From Acetobacter estunensis (GTDB lineage Bacteria > Pseudomonadota > Alphaproteobacteria > Acetobacterales > Acetobacteraceae): a stretch of DNA of 64,000 bases. Positions 27,213 to 37,207 of this stretch are shown here, one piece after another. The notes beneath the pieces are model-generated. The model saw only the letters and a list, made by a program, of their open reading frames with translations. It was not told the origin of the DNA and did not search any database. The stretch spans positions 183,471 through 247,470 of the forward strand of contig NZ_JAHRDV010000006.1 in the NCBI RefSeq assembly GCF_019083805.1, written 5' to 3'. Positions within the stretch are counted from its first letter, which is position 1. Each line of letters begins with the position of its first letter. The translations under genes were made by a program, and so were the position numbers.

Positions 27213-28565
27213 GTGCCTCTTTCATTCACCCCTTTCATGCCCGCGCCCGCACCGGACAATGTGTCTGGGTTGGGCGTGCTGACACGTCTCAGGCGTAATG
27301 GCTTTGCGGCTTTTCCGTCACGCTGCTTTCAGGAGCAGGTGGTCAGTCTGCGCGCGCTGGGACGTTCGCTGATTCTGGCCAGTGGGCCGGACGCCGTGCA
27401 GGCCGTGCTGGCCACGGATGCGGCCAGCTTCCAGCGCCTACGCATGGGGCGGCGGGTGCTCGGTCCCATCGTGGGGGAGGGGATTCTCGTCAGCGAAGGC
27501 GAGACGTGGCGCCGGCAGCGCAAGGCAATGGCGCCCGCTTTCACGCCACGCGTGGTGCCGACGCTGGCGCGTCATATCGCCTCATGCGCAGATGCGAGCC
27601 TGCCCGCTGTGGAAGTGTGTCGCCCTGTCGATGTGTTCGCTCTGACACAAACACTCGCGCTCGATATCGCTGCCGTGACGATGTTTTCCATGACAAGTGC
27701 CTCTTTTGGCGCGGCCCTGCGGCAAATGGTCACGGGGTTTATGAACGGCATCGGCCAGCCACGCCCTTCCGATTTCCTGCTGTCGTCCGCCGTGCCGAGC
27801 GTGGCGGACTGGCGGCGTGCCCGCTTTCGCAAGCGGTGGGTGAAATTGATTGAGGCAATTGTCGCCGAGCGGCCCGTCATCGAGGATGGCGAAAGCCCGC
27901 GCGATCTGTTCGATCTGTTGACGCAGGCATTCGGAGAGAAAGACGGTGTCCCCGGACAGGCGGTTCTGGACGAGGTCGCCACCATGATCGTGGCGGGACA
28001 CGAAACCACGGCGACGGCGCTGTTCTGGGCGGTGTGGCTGCTGGCCCATGCGCCGGACTGGCAGGACGCCGTGACACGAGAAGTGCGTGAGGTCGATCTG
28101 TCTCCCTCGGGGGCAGCGGAAGCACTGGAGCACCTGCCGGTTACGACAGCTGTGGTGAAAGAGGCGCTCAGGCTGTTCCCGCCCGCTTTCATGACGGGAC
28201 GGGAAGCCACCACGGACACGGAACTGTGCGGACAGCGTGTGGCCAAGGGTGCGATGATCCTTCTGCCGCTGTGGATGTTGCACCGCAATCCGGCGTTGTG
28301 GACCGTGCCCGAACGGTTCGATCCGAGCCGCTTTCTCGGTGGCGTCGAACTCCCACGTTTCACATTTCTTCCCTTTGGGGCGGGGCCGCATGTGTGTATT
28401 GGCGCGCAACTCGCAATGACGGAAGCGGTGTTGGTGCTGGCGCGTATGGTGCAGCTCTTTGCCATTTCGGTGGTGGATGGGGAGGCCGTTCTGCCGGTGG
28501 GCGTGCTCTCCACGCGGCCCGAACGCAGCGTGCTGTTCCGTTTCCTACGGCGCGCGCAGGCCTGA
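27213..28565 (+). CDS. Cytochrome P450
   Basis: A 450-residue soluble cytochrome P450. The oxygen-binding I-helix is AGHETTATALFWAVW, the ExxR motif is KEALRLFPP, and the heme-binding loop is FLPFGAGPHVCIGAQLA with C395 as the iron ligand. The fold-wide WRRQRKAMAPAF (C-helix) is present too. P450s insert oxygen into fatty acids, terpenes or drugs; the sequence looks like the bacterial group related to CYP4/CYP102-type fatty acid hydroxylases, but the substrate cannot be told. No ferredoxin or reductase gene is adjacent, so electrons come from elsewhere. It starts with GTG; ATG 27237 is an alternative. Confidence 0.92.
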   Translation: MPLSFTPFMPAPAPDNVSGLGVLTRLRRNGFAAFPSRCFQEQVVSLRALGRSLILASGPDAVQAVLATDAASFQRLRMGRRVLGPIVGEGILVSEGETWRRQRKAMAPAFTPRVVPTLARHIASCADASLPAVEVCRPVDVFALTQTLALDIAAVTMFSMTSASFGAALRQMVTGFMNGIGQPRPSDFLLSSAVPSVADWRRARFRKRWVKLIEAIVAERPVIEDGESPRDLFDLLTQAFGEKDGVPGQAVLDEVATMIVAGHETTATALFWAVWLLAHAPDWQDAVTREVREVDLSPSGAAEALEHLPVTTAVVKEALRLFPPAFMTGREATTDTELCGQRVAKGAMILLPLWMLHRNPALWTVPERFDPSRFLGGVELPRFTFLPFGAGPHVCIGAQLAMTEAVLVLARMVQLFAISVVDGEAVLPVGVLSTRPERSVLFRFLRRAQA

Positions 28566-28677
28566 CCGCAGCCGGAACGATCCGGAACCTCTGGTGACGT
28601 GCTCTCGTTGGATGGGGTGTGCCCCGGGCGTCATGCTGGCGTGAGGGGACGTTCCCCCACTGACAGGGAGCCCAACC

Positions 28678-29538
28678 ATGGCACTCGAAATCCCGCCCCA
28701 AAAACAGGATCATCAGCCCGGCGTCGAGAAGCTGATGAAGCCTCTTGCGGTTCATATTCGTTCCGAATATCGCGGCAGCGGCAAGCTGGAAGGACGCAAG
28801 GCGCTCATTACCGGCGGTGACAGCGGGATCGGACGGGCAGCGGCCCTGCATTTCGCGCGGGAGGGCGCGGATGTGGCGATCGTCTATCTGGACGAGACGG
28901 AAGACGCGGATGAGACGGTGCGCCTTATCGAAGCCGAGGGGCGCAAGGGCTTGGCGATTGCAGGCGATGTGTCGTCCAGCAACTTCTGCCGCAAGGCGGT
29001 CGAGCAGGTTGTGCAGGCGTTCGGTGGACTGGACATCGTCGTGAACAATGCGTCTGTCCAATATGTCAGCATGGATCTCACGGATATTTCCGATGAGATG
29101 TGGCAGCGCCATATGGACGTGAACATCAACGGATATTTCTACATTACCCGCGCGGCCCTACCTCATCTGAAGAAAGGCGCGTCCATCATTGCCACGTCAT
29201 CCATCAATGCTTTTGCGGGCAACGATGCGCTGGTGGCCTATTCCACGACCAAGGCGGCCGAGATGGGACTCACACGCTCGTTGGCGCTTCAGCTTGTGGA
29301 TAAGGGTATTCGGGTGAACGCCGTGGCTCCCGGGCCTGTCTGGACACCGCTTCAGCCGGCGAGCTGGGGATTGATCGATCCGCAGAAAGTGGCGGATCTG
29401 GGTAAGAGTGTCCCGATGGGACGTGCCGGCGAGCCGTGGGAACTTGGTCCCGCCTATGTGTATCTGGCGAGCGAGGATTCCACCTTCGTTACGGGCCAGA
29501 CCCTGCATGTGAACGGTGGCATGATCGTCAACGGGTAG
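28678..29538 (+). CDS. Short-chain dehydrogenase of the stress-protein (YghA/GSP39) type
   Basis: A 286-residue classical SDR with a short N-terminal extension. The NAD(P)-binding glycine motif is TGGDSGIG at residues 45-52, NNAS at 123-126, and the active site is S174/S175 with Y188-x3-K192 (YSTTKAAEM). It carries the N-terminal EIPPQKQDHQPGVEKLMKP segment of the glucose/ribitol dehydrogenase-like stress proteins. Members are NADP-dependent reductases of sugars or aldehydes and are often induced by stress. An AGGGAG site precedes the ATG. It converges on the aldehyde dehydrogenase gene, with a hairpin between. Confidence 0.88.
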   Translation: MALEIPPQKQDHQPGVEKLMKPLAVHIRSEYRGSGKLEGRKALITGGDSGIGRAAALHFAREGADVAIVYLDETEDADETVRLIEAEGRKGLAIAGDVSSSNFCRKAVEQVVQAFGGLDIVVNNASVQYVSMDLTDISDEMWQRHMDVNINGYFYITRAALPHLKKGASIIATSSINAFAGNDALVAYSTTKAAEMGLTRSLALQLVDKGIRVNAVAPGPVWTPLQPASWGLIDPQKVADLGKSVPMGRAGEPWELGPAYVYLASEDSTFVTGQTLHVNGGMIVNG

Positions 29539-29545
29539 AGGCAAT

Positions 29546-29576
29546 GTGGGAAGGCGGCGTTTCACCGTCTTCCCAC
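29546..29576. terminator. Hairpin between two converging genes
   Basis: A 12-bp stem (29546-29557 with 29565-29576, one G-U pair) with a 7-base loop between the SDR and aldehyde dehydrogenase stops. T-tracts on either side are short, so it may be a weak bidirectional terminator. Confidence 0.55.
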
Positions 29577-29587
29577 AAATCCGATGC

Positions 29588-30955
29588 TTAGTCCGCCTGA
29601 TAGATCAGCTTGCGGTTGATGAACTCTTCGATCCCGAATTCACCCAACTCGCGGCCATAGCCGGAGTTCTTGATGCCGCCGAAGGGAAGCTGCGCACCGG
29701 GGCCGCCGAGAGCATTAATGCCGATCATGCCGGTTTCGACCTTTTCCGCGATGGCGCGGCCACGCTTGACGTCGCGCGTATAGACGGAACCGCCCAAACC
29801 ATAGAGCGAGTCATTGGCAAGGGCGATGGCCTCTTCATCGCTCTTCACCCGATGGATGATCGCAACCGGACCGAAGATTTCCTGATAATAGACCGGGTTG
29901 TCCTTGGTCACGTTGGTCAGGATGCCTGCGCGGAGGAAGAAACCCTCCCGGTTGAGACGCTCGATGCCTGTGACGACAGTGGCTCCGCCTTTTACAGCCT
30001 GATCCACCTGCTCGATCGTGCGGTTCATGGCGGCTTCGCTGCTCATGGGGCCGTGGGTGACGCCTTCCTCATCCGGCGCGCCATAGCGGAATTCGCTGAT
30101 GGCGTTCTTCAGCCGGATGGTGAACTCGTCCGCAATGGCTTCATGCACGATCATGCGCTTGGCGGACGTGCACACCTGACCGTTGTTTTCATAGCGCCCG
30201 TACACGGCATTGGGGATGACGGCGTCGAGATCGGCGTCATCCAGCACGATGAAGGCGTCCGCGCCACCCAGTTCCATGGTGCTTTTCTTGAGCGCCTTGC
30301 CGGCCTGAGAGGCAACCGCACTGCCCGCCCGCTCACTGCCGGTCAGCGCCACGCCGCGCACTTCCATGCGACCGATGAGCGCCTCGGACTGTTCATTGGT
30401 CAGGAACAGGTTGGTGTAGGCTCCTTCCGGCGCGCCAGCATCCCGGAACAGCTTCTCGAATGCCACAGCGCATTGCGGCACGCCCGGTGCGTGCTTGATC
30501 ATGACGGTGTTGCCACACATCAGGTTCGGCGCAGCCACGCGGGCGAGCTGATAATAGGGGTAGTTCCATGGCTCAACAGCGTAGATCACGCCGAGAGACT
30601 GGCTGACGACGGTCGCTTTGCCGCTGTCGACCGCGATGTCCTTCGGGGCAAGGATGCGTTCGGCGTTCTCGGCGTAATAGGTGAAGATGGAGACGGTGAA
30701 GTCGATTTCACCCAGCGCTTCCTCGAACACCTTGCCCATTTCGCGCCCGATCAGATGCGCGTGGGCTTCGCGGTCATTCTTGAGAAGTTCGGCGACCTTG
30801 AGGAGAAGCGCCTTGCGCTCGGCAAGGGGACGGTGCCGCCAGTCATCGCGCCACAGCGTATGGGCCGTCTCAAGTTTGGCCAGCATCTGGGCGTCGGTGT
30901 GCAGCTCAAAGGTTTTCTCGACCTTGCCGGTTGAGGGATTGATCGTCTGATACAT
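29588..30955 (-). CDS. NAD(P)-dependent aldehyde dehydrogenase (succinate-semialdehyde dehydrogenase type)
   Basis: A 455-residue aldehyde dehydrogenase. Landmarks are NYPYYQLARVAAPNLMCGN, ELGGADAFIVLDDAD with the catalytic glutamate, the nucleophile C262 in NNGQVCTSAKRMIVHE, and EIFGPVAIIHRV. It is somewhat shorter than the usual 480-500 residues but fits the Sad/GabD-like group, which oxidises succinate semialdehyde and related short aldehydes. Its name in databases is often succinate-semialdehyde dehydrogenase, but substrate range is not proven. ATG 30955 starts the family match; the gap upstream is about 300 bases and holds its promoter. Confidence 0.9.
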   Translation of the reverse strand: MYQTINPSTGKVEKTFELHTDAQMLAKLETAHTLWRDDWRHRPLAERKALLLKVAELLKNDREAHAHLIGREMGKVFEEALGEIDFTVSIFTYYAENAERILAPKDIAVDSGKATVVSQSLGVIYAVEPWNYPYYQLARVAAPNLMCGNTVMIKHAPGVPQCAVAFEKLFRDAGAPEGAYTNLFLTNEQSEALIGRMEVRGVALTGSERAGSAVASQAGKALKKSTMELGGADAFIVLDDADLDAVIPNAVYGRYENNGQVCTSAKRMIVHEAIADEFTIRLKNAISEFRYGAPDEEGVTHGPMSSEAAMNRTIEQVDQAVKGGATVVTGIERLNREGFFLRAGILTNVTKDNPVYYQEIFGPVAIIHRVKSDEEAIALANDSLYGLGGSVYTRDVKRGRAIAEKVETGMIGINALGGPGAQLPFGGIKNSGYGRELGEFGIEEFINRKLIYQAD

Positions 30956-31259
30956 GCTGTTCGGACCTTATCTGATCTGCGGAAAGGAGAGGGCTGCTCG
31001 CAGTGTCGAGGCGATGATTTTATCCATCGATGTGAGCGCTTTCCTGTTTCCTATCGAACACGCGGGCATCCCGCCAGTTCGTTACGGTTGCAGAGTGAAG
31101 CATGGCGGAGAGAGCCTGTGAATGCCTGTCCGTGCGAAATTTCCATGTCGTCACCACAGGCAAGGAGAAAGGGAGTGTCAACCTTATTAAGGCATGGGTG
31201 GGTCTCATTCGAGGGTTCCCACTGCGCGTGGCGCCGAACTTTCCCACGGGCCTGCCGTC
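30956..31259. other. Divergent gap between the aldehyde dehydrogenase and GT25 genes
   Basis: About 300 bases without a supported gene. It must hold the promoters of both flanking genes. No clear operator, hairpin or RNA was recognised. A minus-strand open frame (31020-31340) overlaps the GT25 start and is not family-like. Confidence 0.4.
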
Positions 31260-32033
31260 ATGACGCTTTCTCACAAACACGTTATCAGTCTGGCGCGACA
31301 TGGTCGGCGGCGCGATGCTTTTTTTCGCAACAACCCGCATCTGTCGGATGTGAATGTCTTTTCGGCCGTGGATGGCTGGGCTCTCTCACGTCCTGAACTG
31401 GTGGCGCAGGGCGTAATTGCTCCTGAGAACACCTATGTGGAACCGGCGCTGGGTGTTCTGATGTCTCACGTCACACTCTGGCGGGAAGCGGTGGCGCGAA
31501 ACGTCCCCTTCACCATCATGGAAGACGATGTGATCGTGCGCGAGGACTTCGATGTGCGGGCCTGCGCTCTGATGGCGGAATATGATGAGTGCGACGCCGT
31601 GTTCTGGGGAGCGAACACGGACTGGCCGCTGAGTGTGCGGCTGGGCGGGGGGCTGCCGGATGCCACCCTGTTGTTTGACGAAACCGCGGACGGAAAAAGT
31701 GCTCTGTCGGCGCAGTCTGAGTCGTCTCCTACGCTCATACGGGTGCTCGGACTGGCCGGCATATGCTGTTACACGGTTTCTCCGCAGGGAGCGCAGCGGC
31801 TGTTGGACCGCATTCTGCCGGTTGGAAATATCCCAGCCCGGGCCCGTTATTTCGAGGCGGGGATCGGCGTTCGGTCCCATCCGATCAACTGGCAGAATAC
31901 GGGACTGGACGTGGAGATCAGCCGGCAGGCGGAGACCCTCGACATGTGGGTGTGTCTTCCATTTCTCGCTACGTCGCCCAATGACTGGGCCGATTCTTCC
32001 TTTGAGCGTAAAGGACATGTCGTGCAGGCATAG
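31260..32033 (+). CDS. Glycosyltransferase family 25 protein (LPS-type)
   Basis: A 257-residue glycosyltransferase of family 25 (LPS beta-1,4-galactosyltransferase type). The N-terminal KHVISLARHGRRRDAFF and NVFSAVDGW give the family start, LGVLMSHVTLWREAVARNVPFTIMEDDVIV carries the EDD nucleotide-metal site near residues 83-86, and FEAGIGVRSHPINWQ near the end is also usual. It would add a sugar to LPS core or another surface glycan. No partner gene lies adjacent; catalase follows after 164 bases. ATG 31260 is preferred over an earlier in-frame start at 31194. Confidence 0.85.
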   Translation: MTLSHKHVISLARHGRRRDAFFRNNPHLSDVNVFSAVDGWALSRPELVAQGVIAPENTYVEPALGVLMSHVTLWREAVARNVPFTIMEDDVIVREDFDVRACALMAEYDECDAVFWGANTDWPLSVRLGGGLPDATLLFDETADGKSALSAQSESSPTLIRVLGLAGICCYTVSPQGAQRLLDRILPVGNIPARARYFEAGIGVRSHPINWQNTGLDVEISRQAETLDMWVCLPFLATSPNDWADSSFERKGHVVQA

Positions 32034-32197
32034 GGGATACATAACGGTGTGACCGCAACCTGGCACTGTCCGTGGCGTTTGGTGAAGACTGCAGCATGGC
32101 GTTCTGACGCTCATGCATGAACTGGCGGGTCTCCGAGGCAATGTTCTCGTGCGTGGTGCCGCCGGTCGTCGCCCTATTTTATTTTCCGGAGAACGTC

Positions 32198-34348
32198 ATG
32201 TCACACGAAAAATCATCTCCCAGCACCGACAACGCACTGCACGATCACGCTCCGGGCGCCGGAAAGACCAAAGTGGTGGAGGCCGTTGGTGCGGGCGGTG
32301 AGCCACAACAACATATCGCACATGACGCAGATCATTCGGATGGCGTTGCGCATCTGACGGACAATTTCGGTCATCGCATTTCAGACAACGAAAACTCTCT
32401 CAAGGCCGGCGCGCGTGGACCGACGCTTCTGGAAGATTTCATTCTCCGCGAGAAGATCTTTCACTTCGATCATGAGCGCATTCCCGAGCGTATCGTCCAT
32501 GCCCGTGGGTCAGGGGCTCATGGCGTGTTCGAGTGTACCAAGGCGATACCGGAACTGACCAAGGCTTCCATTTTTCAGCATGTCGGTGCGACCTGTCCGG
32601 TGTTTGCCCGGCTTTCCACCGTGGCGGGTGGCGCGGGATCGATTGATACGCCGCGTGACGTGCGCGGCTTTGCCGTCAAGTTCTATACGGACAGTGGCAA
32701 CTGGGATCTGGTGGGCAACGACATTCCGGTGTTCTTCATTCAGGACGCCATCAAGTTCCCGGACTTTGTTCACAGTGTGAAGATGGAAGCCGATCGCGGG
32801 TTTCCGCAGGCAGCCTCGGCGCATGATACGTTCTGGGATTTCGTGAGCCTCGTGCCCGAGAGTATGCATATGGTTCTGTGGGCCATGTCGGATCGCGGGA
32901 TTCCACGGTCCCTGCGCATGATGGAGGGGTTTGGTGTCCACACTTTCCGCTTCGTCAATGAAAAGGGAGAGGGGCACTTCATCAAGTTCCACTGGAAGCC
33001 GGTTCTGGGCATAGAGTCCACGACATGGGATGAGGCGGTGAAAATTGCCGGTGCCAATCCGGATTTCCATCGCTGCGATCTGTTCGAGGCCATTCGTGAG
33101 GGCAATTTCCCTCAGTGGGATCTGGGCGTGCAGGTGTTCGATGAAGAATGGGCCGAAAAACAGCCCTATGACGTTCTAGATGCGACGAAGTTGATCCCCG
33201 AAGAGGAAATCCCTGTCCAGATCATCGGTCGCATGACGCTGAATCGCAACGTGGACAATTTCTTTGCCGAGACCGAACAGGTGGCGTTCATGCCCACCAA
33301 TGTCATTCCCGGCATCGACTTTACAAACGATCCGCTGTTGCAGGGGCGACTCTTCTCCTATCTCGACACGCAGAAGTCGCGGCTGGGGACCACCAATTTT
33401 CACCAGATTCCCATCAACGCGCCCAAATGCCCGTTCCACAATTTCCAGCGTGACGGGATGATGCAGACATTGGTGCCGGTGGGACGGGCAAATTACGAGC
33501 CGAACAGTCTGGCAGAAGCGGGTGAAGAAGGCGGCCCACGTGCCTGTCCCGAGACAGGGTATGTGACCTTCCCCGAGAATGGGGAGCGCAACGATCCGAC
33601 GCAGAAACTGCGCATCCGGCCCGAGAGTTTTGCGGATCACTATAGTCAGGCGCGGATGTTCTACCGCTCCCAGACCGAGAGCGAACAGGCACATATTGCT
33701 TCGGCCATGGTGTTCGAACTGTCCAAGGTGCAGCTTGAGCATGTGCGCAAACGCTTCCTCGCCAACCTGCGCAATGTGGATGAAAGCCTTGCCAAGCGCG
33801 TGGCCGACGGTCTGGCCATGGATCTGCCGGCAAAAGCGAAGGCTGCGCGGGAGCCGCAGGATTGGGGCACGTCCGATGCCCTTTCCATCCAGAAGCAGGC
33901 AAAGAACACCATGCAGGGTCGCTCCATCGCCATCCTGTTTGCCGAAGGGTCCGATCTTCAGGAGATCAATCGTTTCAAGCGGCTGATCGAGAGTGAGGGC
34001 GGCATGCCGGTTCTGGTGGCGCCCAAGGTTGGGGGTATTGCGGTCAACGGCGGCACGCTCAAGGCTGACGGACTGCTTGCCGGATCACCCTCGGTCCTGT
34101 TTGACGCGGTGATTTCCATTCTGATGCCCGATCAGGCAGCCAAACTGACTCATGATTCTGCGGCAGTGCAGTGGTTCATGGATGCTTATTCCCACTGCAA
34201 GACCATTGCGCACTGCAAAGGCACGCAGGTGATTCTGGATCGGGCTGGGGTTAAGAAGGATGACGGTGTGGTGCCGCTCGATCAGTTCGAGAAGGTCGGC
34301 GTGAAGCGGCATTGGGCACGTGAGCCAAAGGTACGCGATCTTGCGTGA
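32198..34348 (+). CDS. katE: Large-subunit monofunctional catalase (KatE/HPII type)
   Basis: A 716-residue catalase. The distal heme histidine is H101 in [12 protein letters not shown], the heme-ligand tyrosine is Y388 in [14 protein letters not shown], and the asparagine side is in [16 protein letters not shown]. The C-terminal 150 residues form the flavodoxin-like/GATase-1-type domain present only in large catalases ([35 protein letters not shown]). It removes hydrogen peroxide in the cytoplasm and is likely important in an oxidative bacterium. ATG 32198 was chosen because CCGGAGAACG lies before it; an earlier in-frame ATG at 32117 adds unrelated residues. Confidence 0.95.
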   Translation: MSHEKSSPSTDNALHDHAPGAGKTKVVEAVGAGGEPQQHIAHDADHSDGVAHLTDNFGHRISDNENSLKAGARGPTLLEDFILREKIFHFDHERIPERIVHARGSGAHGVFECTKAIPELTKASIFQHVGATCPVFARLSTVAGGAGSIDTPRDVRGFAVKFYTDSGNWDLVGNDIPVFFIQDAIKFPDFVHSVKMEADRGFPQAASAHDTFWDFVSLVPESMHMVLWAMSDRGIPRSLRMMEGFGVHTFRFVNEKGEGHFIKFHWKPVLGIESTTWDEAVKIAGANPDFHRCDLFEAIREGNFPQWDLGVQVFDEEWAEKQPYDVLDATKLIPEEEIPVQIIGRMTLNRNVDNFFAETEQVAFMPTNVIPGIDFTNDPLLQGRLFSYLDTQKSRLGTTNFHQIPINAPKCPFHNFQRDGMMQTLVPVGRANYEPNSLAEAGEEGGPRACPETGYVTFPENGERNDPTQKLRIRPESFADHYSQARMFYRSQTESEQAHIASAMVFELSKVQLEHVRKRFLANLRNVDESLAKRVADGLAMDLPAKAKAAREPQDWGTSDALSIQKQAKNTMQGRSIAILFAEGSDLQEINRFKRLIESEGGMPVLVAPKVGGIAVNGGTLKADGLLAGSPSVLFDAVISILMPDQAAKLTHDSAAVQWFMDAYSHCKTIAHCKGTQVILDRAGVKKDDGVVPLDQFEKVGVKRHWAREPKVRDLA

Positions 34349-34376
34349 GACGTGACCGAAAAGAACTACATTAGAA

Positions 34377-34407
34377 GAGGGCAGCCGGTTATTGGCTGCC
34401 CTTTTTC
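34377..34407 (+). terminator. Rho-independent terminator of the catalase gene
   Basis: A perfect 8-bp stem GGGCAGCC / GGCTGCCC (34379-34386 and 34394-34401), loop of 7, followed by TTTTTC. Confidence 0.9.
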
Positions 34408-34534
34408 GTTGGGAGACCAGTGAAAACTGCAAGTCATTGACACGATATGTAGGGGCGGATGCGAGAGGATTGTGAGATAGGATGATCTGAAACACAGGGA
34501 GGGCGGTCCGATTACTGGGCCGTGCGCGAAAGTC

Positions 34535-36052
34535 ATGCCGGACAGCCACGCCGTACCGTCGGAAATCGAGATCAAACTGCTTTTTGGAGCAGAGGCGCGT
34601 TCCCTGATCGAGGCATCTTCTGTGCTGCGGGAACACGCAACAGTTTCTGTGACCAAGCGGCAGATTACGACCTATTACGATACGGCTGCGTTATTTCTGA
34701 GTGGAAAAGGCTTCGCGCTGCGGGTGCGGGAAGTGGATGGACGGTTCGTTCAGACGCTGAAAACCCAGTCTTCGGAAGATGGATCTCTTTTTGAACGGGG
34801 CGAATGGGAATGGCCCATTTCCACCGACACGCCAGAGCTTGCACGACTCAAGGGCACCCCCGCGGAAAGCCTGATGTCGCATCTTGTGGGGCAGTTGGAA
34901 CCGGTGTGGCTCTCGGATGTGGAGCGCACACAGCATCTTGTCACACATAGCGGTGCGACGGTGGAAGTGGCCCTCGACGAAGGGATGGTGCGGGCGGGAC
35001 AGGCAGAGGAGCCGATCCGCGAACTGGAATTGGAAATCAAGAGCGGTTCAGCAGCGGCGTTGCATGAACTGGCGCTGGAACTGGTCATGTCCCTGCCTTT
35101 GCGGCTGGGTGTCGAGACCAAGGCTGAGCGTGGGTATCGCCTGCGAACCGATACATTGCCGGCTTCCGTACATGGGAAGACGCCGGTCCTGGAGCGGAAA
35201 GTGTCGGCCGCGGAGGGCCTGCAACGCATTCTTGGTTCTGGATTATGCACGCTTGTCGGCAATGAACCGGCTGCGCGACTGGGAGACGTGGAGGGCGTGC
35301 ATCAGATGCGTGTGGCGGTCCGGCGACTGCGCTCCGCTCTCCAGCTTTTTACGCCACGTCTTGAGCCACACAGCAGCGAGCGATTTACGCTGGAACTGCA
35401 ACGGCTGGGCCGGATTCTCGGTGCTGCGCGAGACTGGGATGTGTTCGTGAGCGAGACACTTCCGGCGGCTTTTCCCGCAGGGGAGGGGCACGAATGGCAC
35501 GGTCTTTTGGCGCAGGCGGCCGAAGTCCGGCGCAGGAAGGCGCATGAAACGCTAAAGGTCGAGCTGGAAAGCTCCGCTCTGACGGAACTGGTATTGTCTC
35601 TTATGGTCTGGTCCGAAAAGCAGCCTTTTGTGAAAGAGGATATCGCAAAGAAGCGCCTGTCGGACATTGCGCCGGATCTGCTGGACAGGATATGGCGCAA
35701 GGTTTACCGCAGGGGACATGGCATTGAAGAACTTGCAGAGGAAGACCTGCATTCTCTGCGTAAAAGTCTGAAGAAGTTCCGTTACGCCGTGGACTATCTC
35801 GCTGGTCTTTATCCGTCCCGGCAGGTCAAGGCCTGTCTGCAACAGTGCAAGCGGTTGCAGCAGGCGCTGGGTGAGATCAACGACATGACAGTGGCAGCAC
35901 AGCTTGCGGACGAATTGGATGTGGAAAATGTTGCGCTTGCGCCAGCGGCGGGACAGTTGGTGGCGTGGAGCGAACAACGACGGCGTAAAGCGTTGAAATC
36001 TTTGCCGGCCGCGTGGAAAGAACTGCGGGATGCGCCTCTGTTCTGGAGATAA
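34535..36052 (+). CDS. CYTH and CHAD domain protein (inorganic triphosphatase, YgiF-like)
   Basis: A 505-residue two-domain protein. The N-terminal CYTH domain (about 8-205) has the EIEIK signature (E10, E12, K14) and a tunnel-lining pattern as in triphosphatases such as E. coli YgiF. The C-terminal CHAD domain (about 225-495) is a histidine-rich helical bundle with the motif VHQMRVAVRRLRSAL at about 250-265 and a second LHSLRKSLKKFRYAVDYL. CHAD binds polyphosphate. The likely reaction is hydrolysis of inorganic triphosphate or long polyphosphate. It starts at ATG 34535 after the catalase terminator, in its own unit. Confidence 0.9.
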   Translation: MPDSHAVPSEIEIKLLFGAEARSLIEASSVLREHATVSVTKRQITTYYDTAALFLSGKGFALRVREVDGRFVQTLKTQSSEDGSLFERGEWEWPISTDTPELARLKGTPAESLMSHLVGQLEPVWLSDVERTQHLVTHSGATVEVALDEGMVRAGQAEEPIRELELEIKSGSAAALHELALELVMSLPLRLGVETKAERGYRLRTDTLPASVHGKTPVLERKVSAAEGLQRILGSGLCTLVGNEPAARLGDVEGVHQMRVAVRRLRSALQLFTPRLEPHSSERFTLELQRLGRILGAARDWDVFVSETLPAAFPAGEGHEWHGLLAQAAEVRRRKAHETLKVELESSALTELVLSLMVWSEKQPFVKEDIAKKRLSDIAPDLLDRIWRKVYRRGHGIEELAEEDLHSLRKSLKKFRYAVDYLAGLYPSRQVKACLQQCKRLQQALGEINDMTVAAQLADELDVENVALAPAAGQLVAWSEQRRRKALKSLPAAWKELRDAPLFWR

Positions 36053-36087
36053 AGGCGCATCCCGTTTTGTCACGATGCCTTGGAGTG

Positions 36088-37026
36088 TCAGGGCGTCGGT
36101 AGGGCAAGGAAGTTCAGGACCGTCTCGGAAAATAGCGTCGGGTTCTGAAGAAATGCGAAGTGGCTCACATTCGGCAGAAGTAGAAGTCCGGCATTCGGCA
36201 CGGTCTGGGCAATATGTTCGATATGGGGACGGTGGATCATTTCGTCATGATCGCCATCGACGATCCACATGGGCGTGGTGATGGCGGCCACCTGTGCATC
36301 GGACCAGTTGGGCTGGCTCGCCCACATGCCTTCAACCGTCTTGAGGAAGCGCTTGTAGCCGTGGGGCGTGCGGGAAAGGTGTGCGTATTCCTTTGCGGCG
36401 CGCTCAATGAATGTATGCACAGTTGGCGTGCGATCGGCTGACGTGTCCACGCCATCGATGGTGATGTTGGGGGCGAAAGAGAATACGCGGGTGATGCGGT
36501 CCGGATGGCGCAGCGCGAGGTCGATGCCCTGAATGCCGCCATCGCTCCAGCCCACAACGGCGGCGCGGTCGATGTTCAGATGCGTCAGCACCGCCACCGC
36601 ATCGTCGGACATGCGATCATAGCCCAGCGGCGTCTTGCCCAGTGTGCTGCGGCCGTGCCCCCGCGAGTCCACCACAATCACGCGATAACCGGCCGCAAGC
36701 AGGCTGCGCGCCAGACCGCTCATGTAGTCCGAGTTGGCTAATCCTCCGTGCAGAAGAAGGACGGGTGTGCCTGTTCCGGCTTCGGCGTAATAGATGCGCG
36801 CACCGTCTTCGATCCTGAGACGACCGGCATGCACAGGAAGACCATTGGCGTCCTGCTCCAGTCCGACGGGAGTGGGCGGAAGGGTCTGCCATAGGGGGAG
36901 GTTCTGTTGGACAGGCGTGGACGTCTCGGCCTGAGCCGGGACGACAGTATGGGTAACGGCGAAACCGATCAGTGCGGCTGTGACGGCACGCCGGGCGAAG
37001 CGAGGAGACAGAAAACACAGAGTCAT
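36088..37026 (-). CDS. Secreted alpha/beta hydrolase
   Basis: A 312-residue hydrolase with a signal peptide (MTLCFLSPRFARRAVTAALIGFAVTHTVVPAQA), so it is exported. The oxyanion segment is LLLHGGLANSDYMSG, the nucleophile elbow is GWSDGG, and later DGDHDEMIHRPH and LPNVSHFAFL hold the acidic residue and the histidine. It looks like an esterase or lactonase of the haloalkane-dehalogenase type fold; the substrate is unknown. Start sites at 37026, 37044 and 37107 are all in frame and none has a good ribosome site; 37026 was chosen as it opens the signal peptide. Confidence 0.82.
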   Translation of the reverse strand: MTLCFLSPRFARRAVTAALIGFAVTHTVVPAQAETSTPVQQNLPLWQTLPPTPVGLEQDANGLPVHAGRLRIEDGARIYYAEAGTGTPVLLLHGGLANSDYMSGLARSLLAAGYRVIVVDSRGHGRSTLGKTPLGYDRMSDDAVAVLTHLNIDRAAVVGWSDGGIQGIDLALRHPDRITRVFSFAPNITIDGVDTSADRTPTVHTFIERAAKEYAHLSRTPHGYKRFLKTVEGMWASQPNWSDAQVAAITTPMWIVDGDHDEMIHRPHIEHIAQTVPNAGLLLLPNVSHFAFLQNPTLFSETVLNFLALPTP

Positions 37027-37162
37027 AATCGTGCAGGCATCCATCTGTGAGGTGTGGACCGAGAGTGACGGAGGCAGCGCATCATATCTGTTTCTGTTTT
37101 GCAACATTTGCAGTTGGGAGGGGTGAGCGTGGAGCTGTTACATATCCTTACGATATAATTTC

Positions 37163-37189
37163 AGATATATCTTGATATGCGATATATCG
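37163..37189. promoter_or_regulatory. Tandem GATATATC palindromes in front of the PadR gene
   Basis: Two 10-base palindromes, AGATATATCT (37163-37172) and CGATATATCG (37180-37189), lie 17 bases apart centre to centre, with additional GATATAA at 37152 and CTATATC at 37194. The whole 55-base block before the ATG at 37208 is unusually AT-rich for this region. Spacing of about one and a half helical turns suits a winged-helix dimer pair. It is a likely operator of the PadR regulator next to it. Confidence 0.55.
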
Positions 37190-37207
37190 TGATCTATATC
37201 GGTGGTC

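Noticed and set aside
29546..30934. A 462-codon open frame on the plus strand opposite the aldehyde dehydrogenase
   Set aside because: Antisense to a gene with intact catalytic motifs, and it contains no recognisable domain.
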